NCBI GenBank assembly: GCA_910578715.1
Contig: CAJTRL010000011.1
Location: 9,447 to 73,446 of the forward strand
Direction of reading: 5' to 3'
Length of the DNA stretch: 64,000 nt
Source: an uncultured Lachnospiraceae bacterium
GTDB taxonomy: Bacteria; Bacillota; Clostridia; Lachnospirales; Lachnospiraceae
The translations under genes were made by a program, and so were the position numbers. Under the pieces are notes generated by a model. That model saw only the letters and a list, made by a program, of their open reading frames with translations. It was not told where the DNA came from and did no database searches. Positions 1-8,649 of the stretch are shown piece after piece; position 1 is the stretch's first letter, and every line of letters begins with the position of its first letter.

Positions 1-1
1 T

Positions 2-700
2 GCAGTATGTGTGCCGAGCGGCGTTACGGAAGTAGAGAAGAAAGCGGTAGAAGATGCGACTTATCAGGCGGGAGCCAGAGAAGTTTCTATTATAGAAGAA
101 CCGATTGCGGCGGCTATCGGTGCGGGAATTGATATTTCCAAGCCCTGTGGGAATATGATAGTGGATATCGGCGGCGGTACGTCCGATATTGCAGTCATTT
201 CACTGGGCGGCACGGTCGTCAGCGCGTCGATTAAAATCGCCGGAGACGATTTCGACGAGGCAATCGTTCGTTATATGCGTAAAAAACACAATCTGCTGAT
301 TGGCGAAAGAACAGCGGAGGATTTGAAGATTAAAATCGGTTCCGCCTATAAAAGGCCGGAAGTGGATTATATGGATGTAAGAGGCCGTAACCTCGTGACG
401 GGCCTTCCAAGAACCGTAAAAGTATCTTCGGAAGAGACGGAAGAGGCATTGCATGAAACGACGGTACAGATTGTGGAAACGATTCACAGCGTACTGGAGA
501 AAACGCCGCCGGAACTGGCGGCCGATATCGCGGACAGAGGAATTGTACTGACAGGCGGAGGCAGCCTGTTGCGCGGACTGGAAGATTTGATTGCGGCGAA
601 AACAGGAATCAATACAATGACAGCGGAAGACCCCATGACGGCGGTAGCGATTGGAACAGGAAAATACGTTGAGTTCCTTGCGGGGTACAGAGAAGATTAA
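2..700 (+). CDS. mreB: Rod shape-determining protein MreB/Mbl, 3' part
   Basis: Bacterial actin homologue that organises lateral wall synthesis as membrane-bound filaments. The reading frame is already open at the left edge (CVPSGVTEVEK at its start is internal in MreB), so about the first 105 residues lie outside the window. Visible actin-fold motifs are the phosphate-2 loop IVDIGGGTSDIAVISLGG and the adenosine loop IVLTGGGSLLRGLEDLI. It is followed 18 bp later by two flagellar rod genes, the order known from Bacillus mbl-flhO-flhP, so Mbl is the likelier paralogue; the sequence alone does not settle MreB versus Mbl. Confidence 0.93.
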   Translation, partial: AVCVPSGVTEVEKKAVEDATYQAGAREVSIIEEPIAAAIGAGIDISKPCGNMIVDIGGGTSDIAVISLGGTVVSASIKIAGDDFDEAIVRYMRKKHNLLIGERTAEDLKIKIGSAYKRPEVDYMDVRGRNLVTGLPRTVKVSSEETEEALHETTVQIVETIHSVLEKTPPELAADIADRGIVLTGGGSLLRGLEDLIAAKTGINTMTAEDPMTAVAIGTGKYVEFLAGYRED

Positions 701-718
701 TCGAAACGGGGGAGTAAA

Positions 719-1498
719 ATGCTTAAGGGTTTATACACCGCTTATACGGGCATGATTCACGAACAGCACAGAATGGATGTCATGACGAATAACCTGGCGA
801 ATGCGAATACGAACGGGTTTAAGAAGGAAGGCGCAACGAGCCAGTCTTTTGACAGTGTGCTCGCATATAAAATAAAAGATACCTCACAGGCGGGAAATCT
901 GCCCAAGCGTATCGGGAATATGACGCTCGGCGTCAAAACGGGTGAAAATTATGTGGATTATTCCGAAGGACCGATTAAAGAAACCGGAAATCCACTGGAT
1001 ATGGCGTTGTCTTCTAACGGATTTTTTACAATAGAATATACGAATAAAGCGGGCGAGACTTCCACAATGTATACGAGGGACGGTAATTTTACGATGACGT
1101 CGCAGGGCTATCTTGTGACACAGGATGGCGATTTCGTGCTTGGAGAGAGGGGACGGAGAATCCGTCTGGACCCTCTGCAGCCGGTCAGCGTGGACAGAGC
1201 CGGAAATATTTATCAGGGCGGCGCGTCCGTTGCAACTCTTCAGTTGACGGATTTTGAGGATTACAATTATCTTGAGCGTTACGGAGAGAATTTCTTTTAT
1301 CCGGTAGAAGGCGCGACCACGATGGAAGCGGACACGGAAGTGCATTCGGGATATCTGGAACTGGCAAATATGTCCGTTGTTACGGAAATGGTCAATATGA
1401 TTGCGATTCAGCGGCATTATGATGCGAACCAGAAGGTTATTACGACCTATGACGATACGCTGGATAAGGCGGTTAATCAGACGGGAAGACTGGCATAA
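719..1498 (+). CDS. flgF: Flagellar rod protein, FlgF/FlhO type
   Basis: A 259-residue component of the flagellar rod-hook family, exported through the flagellar type III apparatus to build the drive shaft. The N-terminal signature is present (GLYTAYTGM, then MDVMTNNLANANTNGFKKEG at residues 20-39) and so is the C-terminal partner helix (YLELANMSVVTEMVNMIAIQ) that packs with it in the assembled rod. GGGGG-type ribosome site lies just upstream. It forms a tight unit with the FlgG-like gene 49 bp downstream and a FlgJ-type gene. Which rod position it occupies (FlgF or FlhO naming) cannot be decided from sequence. Confidence 0.9.
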   Translation: MLKGLYTAYTGMIHEQHRMDVMTNNLANANTNGFKKEGATSQSFDSVLAYKIKDTSQAGNLPKRIGNMTLGVKTGENYVDYSEGPIKETGNPLDMALSSNGFFTIEYTNKAGETSTMYTRDGNFTMTSQGYLVTQDGDFVLGERGRRIRLDPLQPVSVDRAGNIYQGGASVATLQLTDFEDYNYLERYGENFFYPVEGATTMEADTEVHSGYLELANMSVVTEMVNMIAIQRHYDANQKVITTYDDTLDKAVNQTGRLA

Positions 1499-1547
1499 TT
1501 AAAATAAGATAGGGTTTGATACGGAAAGTAAAGGGAGGAACGGCAAT

Positions 1548-2366
1548 ATGGTCAGAAGTTTATGGTCGGCGGCAACAGGTATGAACGCACAGCAGACGAA
1601 TGTAGATACGATTGCGAACAATCTTGCAAATGTCAATTCGGCTGGATATAAGGCGCAGAAGGCGCAGTTCAAGTCGCTTCTTTATCAGACATTACAGAGC
1701 ACGACGACAACGGCGAACGGAGAGCCAAAGCCAACGACTTCACAGGTCGGACTTGGCGTAAGAACTTCGTCCATCAACAACATTTACACACAGGGAAGCC
1801 TGCTGGAATCGCAGAGCGATACTTCCTTTGCAATCGAAGGAGACGGATTCTTTGCGGTGAGAGGCGATGACGGCACCACCTTCTATACGAGGAACGGCGA
1901 TTTTACATGGGCAATTGGAACGAACGGCGGCATGACGCTGACCAATCAGGACGGCCTTCCTGTGCTCAGTTCTGCGGGAAGAGCAATTACGCTGAACCGT
2001 ACATATATTGCCAACAGAATTTCCATTTCCCAGGAAGGCGAAGTATGCTATCCTGACGGCGATAACAATCCGCAGCCAATCGGCGTGAAGATTGGTGTAT
2101 ACCAGTTCAGCAATGCGGGCGGTCTTGAGCGTTACGGCGATACGCTTCTGATGGCTACCGATGCGAGCGGAAGGGCAATTAATGAAGATACGAACAACAA
2201 TGTCCGTAAGAGCAGAATTTTACAGGGATATCTGGAAGGCTCCAACGTGTCCGTAGCGGATGAGATGGTTAATCTGATTGTAGCGCAGCGTGCCTATGAG
2301 ATGAATTCCAAAGCGATTACCACATCGGATTCCATGATGGAGACGGCGAACAGTCTGAAACGTTAG
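1548..2366 (+). CDS. flgG: Flagellar distal rod protein, FlgG/FlhP type
   Basis: A 272-residue paralogue of the preceding gene. It starts MVRSLWSAATGMNAQQTNVD and has the rod signature TIANNLANVNSAGYKAQKAQ; the C-terminal helix reads EGSNVSVADEMVNLIVAQRA, close to the FlgG consensus. Predicted to form the distal rod between basal body and hook. A GGGAGG ribosome site sits 8 bp before the ATG. The pair of paralogous rod genes followed by a rod-binding protein is typical of Firmicutes that keep these genes next to mbl and away from the main flagellar cluster. Confidence 0.9.
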   Translation: MVRSLWSAATGMNAQQTNVDTIANNLANVNSAGYKAQKAQFKSLLYQTLQSTTTTANGEPKPTTSQVGLGVRTSSINNIYTQGSLLESQSDTSFAIEGDGFFAVRGDDGTTFYTRNGDFTWAIGTNGGMTLTNQDGLPVLSSAGRAITLNRTYIANRISISQEGEVCYPDGDNNPQPIGVKIGVYQFSNAGGLERYGDTLLMATDASGRAINEDTNNNVRKSRILQGYLEGSNVSVADEMVNLIVAQRAYEMNSKAITTSDSMMETANSLKR

Positions 2367-2388
2367 TTGAGCAAAAGGAGATAATTCT

Positions 2389-2775
2389 ATGGATTTGGGA
2401 ATGTCGGGAATCGGTAATTATATACTTTCTTCCAATAAAAATTCGACGAATGCGCTGGAGAATAAATTAAATTCCGTGGCGGTCAAGGATGCGGAGCAGA
2501 CACAGGAGGCGGCGGAAGCGGAGCTGCTCGAAGCCTGTAAACAGTTTGAATCGTATCTTTGGGAACAGGTTCTGAAAGGAATGGAAAAGACCGCAAAGAT
2601 GTTTGGCGATGACGACGAGGAAGAGGGCTATGCGGGCAATATGGTAGGCGTGTTCCAGGACACTTTTGTCCAGGAAATGGCTTCCCAGGTGACTTCGGAA
2701 AGCCAGGGCGCAAATTCTCTCGCGCAGACGCTGTTCGAGCAGATGAAGAGGACGTACAGCGCGGAGAACTATTGA
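2389..2775 (+). CDS. flgJ: FlgJ-type rod-binding protein (no muramidase domain)
   Basis: A 128-residue protein resembling the N-terminal rod-binding half of FlgJ: residues about 42-120 (EAELLEACKQFESYLWEQVL ... MASQVTSESQGANSLAQTLF) match the family pattern of a helix followed by an SQ/S-G-rich segment. The peptidoglycan hydrolase domain found in proteobacterial FlgJ is absent, as is usual in Firmicutes. Probably caps or chaperones rod assembly. It closes the flagellar block, and a hairpin with a T run follows 30 bp after its stop. Confidence 0.8.
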   Translation: MDLGMSGIGNYILSSNKNSTNALENKLNSVAVKDAEQTQEAAEAELLEACKQFESYLWEQVLKGMEKTAKMFGDDDEEEGYAGNMVGVFQDTFVQEMASQVTSESQGANSLAQTLFEQMKRTYSAENY

Positions 2776-2804
2776 TGGTATGAATAGTAGGAAAAGGACA
2801 AAGT

Positions 2805-2829
2805 AGGCTGCTGTTTCCGGCAGCCTTTT
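2805..2829 (+). terminator. Rho-independent terminator after the rod genes
   Basis: A 7-bp stem AGGCTGC/GCAGCCT with an 8-nt loop followed by TTTT. It ends the flagellar block and argues against a recD2 start as early as the GTG at 2830. Confidence 0.75.
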
Positions 2830-2874
2830 GTGTATGGGTTTATGCGGCCGCACTTGCAGCGGCATGGGGGCGGT

Positions 2875-5121
2875 ATGGAAAAAATAAAAGGGTATATAGA
2901 CCATATCATCTACCGGAATACGGATAACGGATATACGGTGTTTACTCTGATATCCGACGAGGAAGAAATCACCTGTGTGGGAACTTTCCGGACGATTGAC
3001 AAGGGAGAAAATATTGAAGCGGAAGGCAGATACGCGTCGCATCCCGTATACGGGGAACAGTTCAAGGTAGAGAATTACCGGATTACCGCGCCGGACGATA
3101 CGCTGAGCATGGAACGCTATCTCGGTTCCGGAGCGATAAAAGGCGTCGGGGAAGCGCTTGCGGCCAGAATCGTGAAGAAGTTTGGAAAAGATACATTTCG
3201 CATTATCGAAGAGGAACCGGAGCGGCTGGCGGAAGTGAAGGGAATCAGCGAGCGGAAGGCCAAAGAAATCGCAGTACAGGTCTATGAAAAGCGGGACGCC
3301 AGAGAGGCGATGACATTTCTGCAGAAATACGGCATTTCTAATACGCTTGCCATCCGTATCTATGAAGCATACGGAATGAATCTGTATGGCGTGATGAAAG
3401 AAAATCCCTATCAGCTGGCGGAAGATATTGACGGCATCGGTTTCCGGATTGCCGATGCAATCGCGTCCAGAATCGGCATTCATACCGATTCCGATTACCG
3501 GATTCGGAGCGGTCTGCTGTTTACGCTGCTGCAGGCCGGCGCGGACGGACATTGCTACCTGCCGGAAAGTCTTTTGCTGCAAAAAGCGGGGGAGCTGCTG
3601 GAGCTTGAGCCTTCCCTGATGGAGGCACAGCTGCAGAATCTGGCGATGGATAAAAAAATTGTCATCAAAATGCCGGAGGAGGAAGGCGGCGACAGGAAAG
3701 TATACGGAATGACCTATTATTATGCGGAGCTTAACTGTGCCAAAATGCTGCATGATTTGAACATATCCGTCCGGGAAGAGGATTATATGCCTTCGGAAGA
3801 GCGTAAAATCCTGGAAAAAATCGGAGCGCTGGAAAAGGAACTGGAAATAGAGCTCGATGAGCTGCAGAAAAAGGCGGTTCTGGAAAGCATCAAAAACGGT
3901 ATTCTCATTTTATCCGGCGGTCCCGGAACCGGGAAAACAACGACCATTAACATGATTATCCGCTATTTTCTCTCGGAAGAGATGGATATTTTTCTGGCGG
4001 CTCCGACGGGACGGGCGGCCAAGCGGATGACCGAGACGACAGGGTATGAGGCGAAGACCATCCACCGGCTGCTGGAATTAAACGGAGCGGTATCGGGAGA
4101 GAGAAAAAACGTCCGTTTTGAGAAAAATGAAGAAAATCCGCTGGAAGCGGATGTTATTATTATTGATGAAATGTCGATGGTGGATATTTTCCTGTTTCAG
4201 GCACTGCTTAAGGCGATTTCCGTAGGGACACGTCTGATTATGGTCGGGGACGTCAATCAGCTGCCGTCGGTAGGGCCGGGACAGGTACTGCAGGATTTGC
4301 TGAAGAGCGAATGCTTTCCGGTTGTCATGCTGGAGAAAATTTTCCGCCAGGCACAGGAAAGCGATATCGTCCTGAATGCGCACCGCATACATGCCGGCCA
4401 GGATATTGTGCTGGACAACAAAAGCCGAGACTTCTTTTTCCTGGAAAGAAACGATGTGAATGTCATATACAAGCATATGATTCAGCTGATTTTGGAAAAA
4501 CTGCCCTCCTATGTGGGCGCGCAGCCCTACGATATCCAGGTGCTTACGCCGATGAGAAAAGGAAAGCTCGGCGTAGAGACGCTGAACGGCATTTTGCAGA
4601 AATACCTGAATCCCCCGTCGGAGCAGAAGAAAGAGCATCTGGGCGGCAGTACGCTGTTCCGGGAAAAAGACAAAGTCATGCAGATAAAGAATAATTATCA
4701 GCTGGAATGGGAGGTAGTAAGTCAGTACGGAATACCGATAGACAAGGGGACGGGCATTTTTAACGGGGATATTGGCATCATTCAGGAAATCAGCGAATAT
4801 ACTCGCAGTATGGTCGTAGAGTTTGATGAGCACAGGCGGGTGACGTATTCCTTCGAGCAGCTGGATGAAATAGAGCTCGCCTATGCGGTGACGATACACA
4901 AAGCCCAGGGAAGTGAATATCCGGCGGTTATCATGCCTTTGCTGTCCGGCCCGAGAATGCTCTTTAACAGGAATCTGCTTTATACGGGAGTTACCCGTGC
5001 GAGAAACTGCGTGACGATTCTGGGAAGCAGTATGACATTGCGCGGGATGGTCGATAATAACTATGAGAACAGACGGTATACGGGACTGGCAGAAAGGATT
5101 GTCCAGCTGTCCGCGGTCTGA
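2875..5121 (+). CDS. recD2: RecD2-type superfamily 1B DNA helicase
   Basis: A 748-residue helicase of the RecD2/YrrC family, a 5'-3' helicase acting in replication-fork and recombination repair in bacteria lacking RecBC. It has the family's N-terminal OB-like region (GYIDHIIYRNTDNGYTVFTL), tandem helix-hairpin-helix segments (GSGAIKGVGEALAARIVKKF and PYQLAEDIDGIGFRIADAIA), Walker A GGPGTGKTT, Walker B IIIDEMSMVD, and C-terminal motifs AVTIHKAQGSEYPAV and LYTGVTRAR. The frame is open to a GTG at 2830, but that codon abuts a terminator; the ATG at 2875 follows a GGGGGCGG ribosome site and opens with the conserved segment, so it is preferred. Confidence 0.93.
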   Translation: MEKIKGYIDHIIYRNTDNGYTVFTLISDEEEITCVGTFRTIDKGENIEAEGRYASHPVYGEQFKVENYRITAPDDTLSMERYLGSGAIKGVGEALAARIVKKFGKDTFRIIEEEPERLAEVKGISERKAKEIAVQVYEKRDAREAMTFLQKYGISNTLAIRIYEAYGMNLYGVMKENPYQLAEDIDGIGFRIADAIASRIGIHTDSDYRIRSGLLFTLLQAGADGHCYLPESLLLQKAGELLELEPSLMEAQLQNLAMDKKIVIKMPEEEGGDRKVYGMTYYYAELNCAKMLHDLNISVREEDYMPSEERKILEKIGALEKELEIELDELQKKAVLESIKNGILILSGGPGTGKTTTINMIIRYFLSEEMDIFLAAPTGRAAKRMTETTGYEAKTIHRLLELNGAVSGERKNVRFEKNEENPLEADVIIIDEMSMVDIFLFQALLKAISVGTRLIMVGDVNQLPSVGPGQVLQDLLKSECFPVVMLEKIFRQAQESDIVLNAHRIHAGQDIVLDNKSRDFFFLERNDVNVIYKHMIQLILEKLPSYVGAQPYDIQVLTPMRKGKLGVETLNGILQKYLNPPSEQKKEHLGGSTLFREKDKVMQIKNNYQLEWEVVSQYGIPIDKGTGIFNGDIGIIQEISEYTRSMVVEFDEHRRVTYSFEQLDEIELAYAVTIHKAQGSEYPAVIMPLLSGPRMLFNRNLLYTGVTRARNCVTILGSSMTLRGMVDNNYENRRYTGLAERIVQLSAV

Positions 5122-5141
5122 AGTTTAAATTAGAACGGTGA

Positions 5142-5864
5142 ATGTCTATGAAAAATCTTATCTCAGGGATACTTCTGGATTTGTTTTATCCGAGAAGATG
5201 TCCTGTCTGCGACAAGGCGGTAAAGCCTTTCGGAAGCCTCGTCTGTGAGGAATGTGAGCCGAAAATGAAATATATTAGAGCGCCCTATTGCCAGAAATGC
5301 GGCAAAGAGCTGAAAGATACAAGGGCGGTATTCTGTCATGACTGCGCACACAGAGAGCATGCGTATGACTGCGGGATGGCACTTTTTGCCTATCAGAGCG
5401 TCTCTGATTCCATTTATCGCTTCAAATACCGGGGGAGACAGGAATATGCGGCGTATTACGGAGAACGTATGGCGCGTATTCTTGGGAAAAGGATTCTTGC
5501 GCTGCGTCCGGATGCGCTCGTTCCGGTGCCGATTCACGAAGAGAAGAAAAGACAGCGGGGATATAACCAGGCGGAAGCGATTGCCGGGGAACTCGGCAGA
5601 ATCCTTCAAATTCCGGTAGAGACAAAACTGATTAAAAGAGTGCGTAAAACAAAGCCGATGAAGGATTTATCGGCCCAGGAAAGACAAAATAATTTGAAAA
5701 GGGCTTTTAAAATTTGTCAGAATGATGTAAAATTAAATACGATTATAATTATCGATGATATTTATACAACAGGCAGTACCATCGACGCAATGGCGCGGAA
5801 GCTGCGCCAGGCGGGAGTTAAGCATATCTACTTTGCGGCGCTTGCGGTCGGAAAAGGGATGTGA
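5142..5864 (+). CDS. comF: ComF-family phosphoribosyltransferase-like protein
   Basis: A 240-residue ComFC/GntX-type protein. The N-terminus has a zinc-ribbon-like set of cysteine pairs (CPVCDKA, CEECE, CQKCG, CHDCAH within residues 19-68) and the C-terminus the phosphoribosyltransferase signature TIIIIDDIYTTGSTIDAM. ComFC is needed for DNA uptake in Bacillus; the enzymatic substrate is not established. The comF-yvyF order that follows is the same as in the Bacillus comF operon, although flgM and flgN do not come next here. Confidence 0.88.
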   Translation: MSMKNLISGILLDLFYPRRCPVCDKAVKPFGSLVCEECEPKMKYIRAPYCQKCGKELKDTRAVFCHDCAHREHAYDCGMALFAYQSVSDSIYRFKYRGRQEYAAYYGERMARILGKRILALRPDALVPVPIHEEKKRQRGYNQAEAIAGELGRILQIPVETKLIKRVRKTKPMKDLSAQERQNNLKRAFKICQNDVKLNTIIIIDDIYTTGSTIDAMARKLRQAGVKHIYFAALAVGKGM

Positions 5865-5939
5865 AATGCGATATGTTTTCGCAGATAAATTTATTCTGAT
5901 ACCCTGGTCTGCGGGTTGAGAAAGAATGGAGGAATCTAT

Positions 5940-6347
5940 ATGAACGTAAGGAATTGTAAGAAATGCGGAAAAATCTTCAATTATGTGTCCGGACCGCCGA
6001 TTTGTCCGCAGTGTAAGGACGCGCTGGAAGAAAAGTTCCAGGAAGTAAAGAAATATATTCAGGATAACCGGCATGCTACCATTCCGCAGGTATCGGAGGC
6101 ATGTGATGTTTCCACGAATCAGATTCAGCAGTGGCTGCGCGACGAGCGTCTGGAGCTTGCGGAAGGTTCCGGCATTACACTGTTCTGTGAGAACTGTGAA
6201 GCGCCTATTATGTCAGGACGTTTCTGCGAGAAATGTAAAAATTCCATGGCGACAAAACTTAGCAGCAGCATTAAAAAACCGGAAGCACCGAAACCAAAAC
6301 CAAAGAAGGATACGAAAGAGAATCCGAAGATGCGCTTCCTGAATTAA
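5940..6347 (+). CDS. yvyF: YvyF-like flagellar operon protein (zinc-finger)
   Basis: A 135-residue protein of the small YvyF family found in flagellar operons of Firmicutes. It has two CxxC zinc-ribbon pairs at the N-terminus (CKKCGKIF, CPQCKD), a central helix-turn-helix-like segment (ATIPQVSEACDVSTNQIQQW) and two further CxxC pairs (CENCEA, CEKCKN) before a basic tail. The ATG at 5940 is chosen over 5916 because TGGAGGA lies 6 bp before it. The molecular role is not known; a regulatory DNA- or RNA-binding protein is an inference from the fingers and helix-turn-helix. Confidence 0.82.
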   Translation: MNVRNCKKCGKIFNYVSGPPICPQCKDALEEKFQEVKKYIQDNRHATIPQVSEACDVSTNQIQQWLRDERLELAEGSGITLFCENCEAPIMSGRFCEKCKNSMATKLSSSIKKPEAPKPKPKKDTKENPKMRFLN

Positions 6348-6365
6348 ACGGGACAGGAGAATGTC

Positions 6366-6767
6366 ATGTTAAATGAAGAACGCGTGATTCTGATGACGAA
6401 ACTTGCATCTTATGAGGCAAATGACGGCAGACGGAATGTAGCGATAGGAAGTTTTTTTCGCAGCGATTATATCGGATGGCAGATATTGAAATCCATTATA
6501 AGTGCAACCATCGCATTTATAGTGGTATTTGCCATGTACATTTATTATGATTTTGAAGTTTTTATGATGGATATCTACAAAATGGATTTACTGGAGTTTG
6601 GCACAAGCGTTCTGAAAACGTACGTCTGGGTGGTGGGAATTTATGCGGTTTTATCTTATTTCATTTATTCCTTCCGGTATGCCAGAGCGCATAAAAGCCT
6701 GAGATTATACTATATGAATTTAAGAAAATTATCCGGTATGTACAGTAGTAATAATCATACAGTGTGA
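6366..6767 (+). CDS. Unidentified two-helix membrane protein upstream of cdaA
   Basis: Not recognised. A 133-residue protein with a soluble N-terminus, two predicted membrane helices (about residues 42-62, SIISATIAFIVVFAMYIYY, and 82-103, VLKTYVWVVGIYAVLSYFIY) and a basic cytoplasmic tail. GGAG lies 6 bp before the ATG. It is separated by 11 bp from a second unidentified membrane protein that leads directly into cdaA, so the five genes to glmM look like one transcription unit. A role connected with c-di-AMP or envelope homeostasis is only an inference from position. Confidence 0.7.
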   Translation: MLNEERVILMTKLASYEANDGRRNVAIGSFFRSDYIGWQILKSIISATIAFIVVFAMYIYYDFEVFMMDIYKMDLLEFGTSVLKTYVWVVGIYAVLSYFIYSFRYARAHKSLRLYYMNLRKLSGMYSSNNHTV

Positions 6768-6778
6768 GAGGATGAATG

Positions 6779-7726
6779 ATGACAACGTTACTTGTTGCAA
6801 AACAGTATATTAAGCTGTTTTACAGTAAATTTGAGATTTACATTACGCCTTTTTTGAAGTTTCTGCTGGCGTTTGTAGCTCTGCTGCAGATTAATTCCCG
6901 TCTTGGGTATATGGCAGCGATTGACAGGATGCCGGTAGTTCTGGTGGTGGCGCTGATGTGTTCTTTCATGCCGACGAATTTTACCGTGATTATGGCAGTG
7001 CTGTTTATCATGTTGCACCTGTATTCGTTCAGTCTGGAATGTGCCATTGTGATAGGAGTGGCCTTTCTGCTTATGTTTTTACTGTATTTCAGATTTGCAC
7101 CAAAAGATACGGCGGCGGTCGTTCTGACGCCGATTTGCTTTTTGCTTAAAATACCTTATGTGGTTCCGATTTCCATGGGGCTGATTGGAACGCCGGCATC
7201 GGCGGTATCCGTTGCCTGTGGTGTTATCGCGTACTATATGATTCATTTCGTGTGTGCAAATGAAACGGTACTGGACGGTATGTCGGAAGAGGAAATAGCA
7301 GCCAGATTTAAATTTATCGTTGACGGTCTGCTGAATAACAAGGAAATGGTCGTAACAATCGTTGCATTTGCGGTTACACTGATACTGGTCTATCTGATAC
7401 GCAGACTGAGCATCGATTACGCATGGACGATTGCGATGGCTGCCGGCGCATTTGTAAATGTGATGGTCATTCTGATTGGTGATTTGATGTTTGATACGAA
7501 TGTATCTATTTTCGGCGTAATTGTCGGTACGGTTTTTGCATTCCTGATTACGGCAGTGCTGCAGTTTTTTGTATTTCATGTGGATTACAGCCGGACGGAA
7601 AAGGTACAGTTCGAAGACGACGAATACTATTATTATGTGAAGGCGGTTCCGAAAGTAACGCTTGCAAGACCTGAGAAAAAAGTGAAGCAGATTGTGGGAC
7701 AGAAGAAGAGCAGGACGGCGCATTAG
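6779..7726 (+). CDS. Unidentified polytopic membrane protein upstream of cdaA
   Basis: Not recognised. A 315-residue protein with roughly eight to nine hydrophobic helices, a soluble insert after the fifth or sixth (DGMSEEEIAARFKFIVDGLL) and a charged C-terminal tail with an acidic-aromatic patch (VQFEDDEYYYYVKAVPKV). The in-frame ATG at 6776 is 4 bp from GAGAGGA, the one at 6779 slightly better spaced. It lies 53 bp before cdaA. CdaA in Firmicutes normally works with a membrane regulator (CdaR, present downstream); this pair might be an additional membrane partner, but nothing in the sequence proves it. Confidence 0.7.
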   Translation: MTTLLVAKQYIKLFYSKFEIYITPFLKFLLAFVALLQINSRLGYMAAIDRMPVVLVVALMCSFMPTNFTVIMAVLFIMLHLYSFSLECAIVIGVAFLLMFLLYFRFAPKDTAAVVLTPICFLLKIPYVVPISMGLIGTPASAVSVACGVIAYYMIHFVCANETVLDGMSEEEIAARFKFIVDGLLNNKEMVVTIVAFAVTLILVYLIRRLSIDYAWTIAMAAGAFVNVMVILIGDLMFDTNVSIFGVIVGTVFAFLITAVLQFFVFHVDYSRTEKVQFEDDEYYYYVKAVPKVTLARPEKKVKQIVGQKKSRTAH

Positions 7727-7779
7727 GCGTTTTCCTGCGGTGACAGAAATATTTCTATAAAATAGTAAGGAAAGCAATT

Positions 7780-8649
7780 ATGCAGCAGGTAAATGACTTA
7801 ATTGAAAAATATTTTTCCAAATTGCATATACCTTCGATTATCTGGACGGATGTTGTAGAAGTCTTTATTATCGCATTTCTGTTGTATCACATTATGCTGT
7901 GGATTAAGAATACGCGGGCCTGGGCGCTGTTAAAAGGGCTTCTTGTAATAGGGGCCTTTGTGCTGGTTGCAGTCTTTTTCAAGATGAATACAATTCTCTG
8001 GATTGTAACAAACTTGTTCAACGTTGCTGCGATTGCAATCGTTGTTGTGCTGCAGCCGGAGATGAGAAAGGCGCTTGAAGAACTGGGACGGAAAAATCTT
8101 TTTTCTTCCATTCTGACCTTTGATTCTTCCAAAACGGATGGCGGCCGCCTGTCAGACCGCACGATTAACGAAATCGTTAAGGCATCTGTGGAAATGGGAA
8201 AAGTAAAAACGGGGGCTCTGATTGTTATCCAGAATGAACAGCCGCTAAGCGAGTATGAAAGAACCGGAATTGATGTGGACGGTATCGTTTCGAGCCAGCT
8301 TCTGATTAATATTTTTGAGCATAATACGCCGCTGCACGACGGGGCGGTTATCATACGGCAGAACCGCGTTACGGCGGCTACCTGTTACCTGCCTTTGTCG
8401 GATAACATGGCACTCAGCAAGGACTTGGGAACAAGGCACCGTGCCGGAGTCGGCATTTCGGAAGCGACGGATTCCATGACAGTGATTGTCTCAGAGGAAA
8501 CCGGAAAAATCAGCGTGGCATATCTTGGGGAGCTGTCCCGCGGACTGGATGCGGAACGGCTGAGGGAAATGCTTCGCAGCATTCAGGAAAAAGCGCCCGA
8601 AGATAAAAAGCGGAAGTTATGGAAAGGCAGGTCCAGAAATGAGAAATAA
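7780..8649 (+). CDS. cdaA: Diadenylate cyclase CdaA
   Basis: Makes cyclic di-AMP from two ATP at the membrane. The 289-residue protein has three N-terminal membrane helices (residues about 22-100) and a DisA_N catalytic domain with both hallmark motifs: DGA at 187-189 (LHDGAVI) and RHR at 219-221 (GTRHRAGVG). It overlaps cdaR by 11 bp, and cdaR overlaps glmM by 4 bp, the conserved Firmicutes operon in which CdaR and GlmM bind CdaA and restrain its activity. A gdpP homologue 8 kb downstream supplies degradation of the same messenger. Confidence 0.97.
   Translation: MQQVNDLIEKYFSKLHIPSIIWTDVVEVFIIAFLLYHIMLWIKNTRAWALLKGLLVIGAFVLVAVFFKMNTILWIVTNLFNVAAIAIVVVLQPEMRKALEELGRKNLFSSILTFDSSKTDGGRLSDRTINEIVKASVEMGKVKTGALIVIQNEQPLSEYERTGIDVDGIVSSQLLINIFEHNTPLHDGAVIIRQNRVTAATCYLPLSDNMALSKDLGTRHRAGVGISEATDSMTVIVSEETGKISVAYLGELSRGLDAERLREMLRSIQEKAPEDKKRKLWKGRSRNEK

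Noticed and set aside
2467..3753. A 428-codon open frame on the minus strand across flgJ and recD2
   Set aside because: It is antisense to two well supported genes, has low-complexity His/Arg/Phe-rich content, and no ribosome site or recognisable motif.
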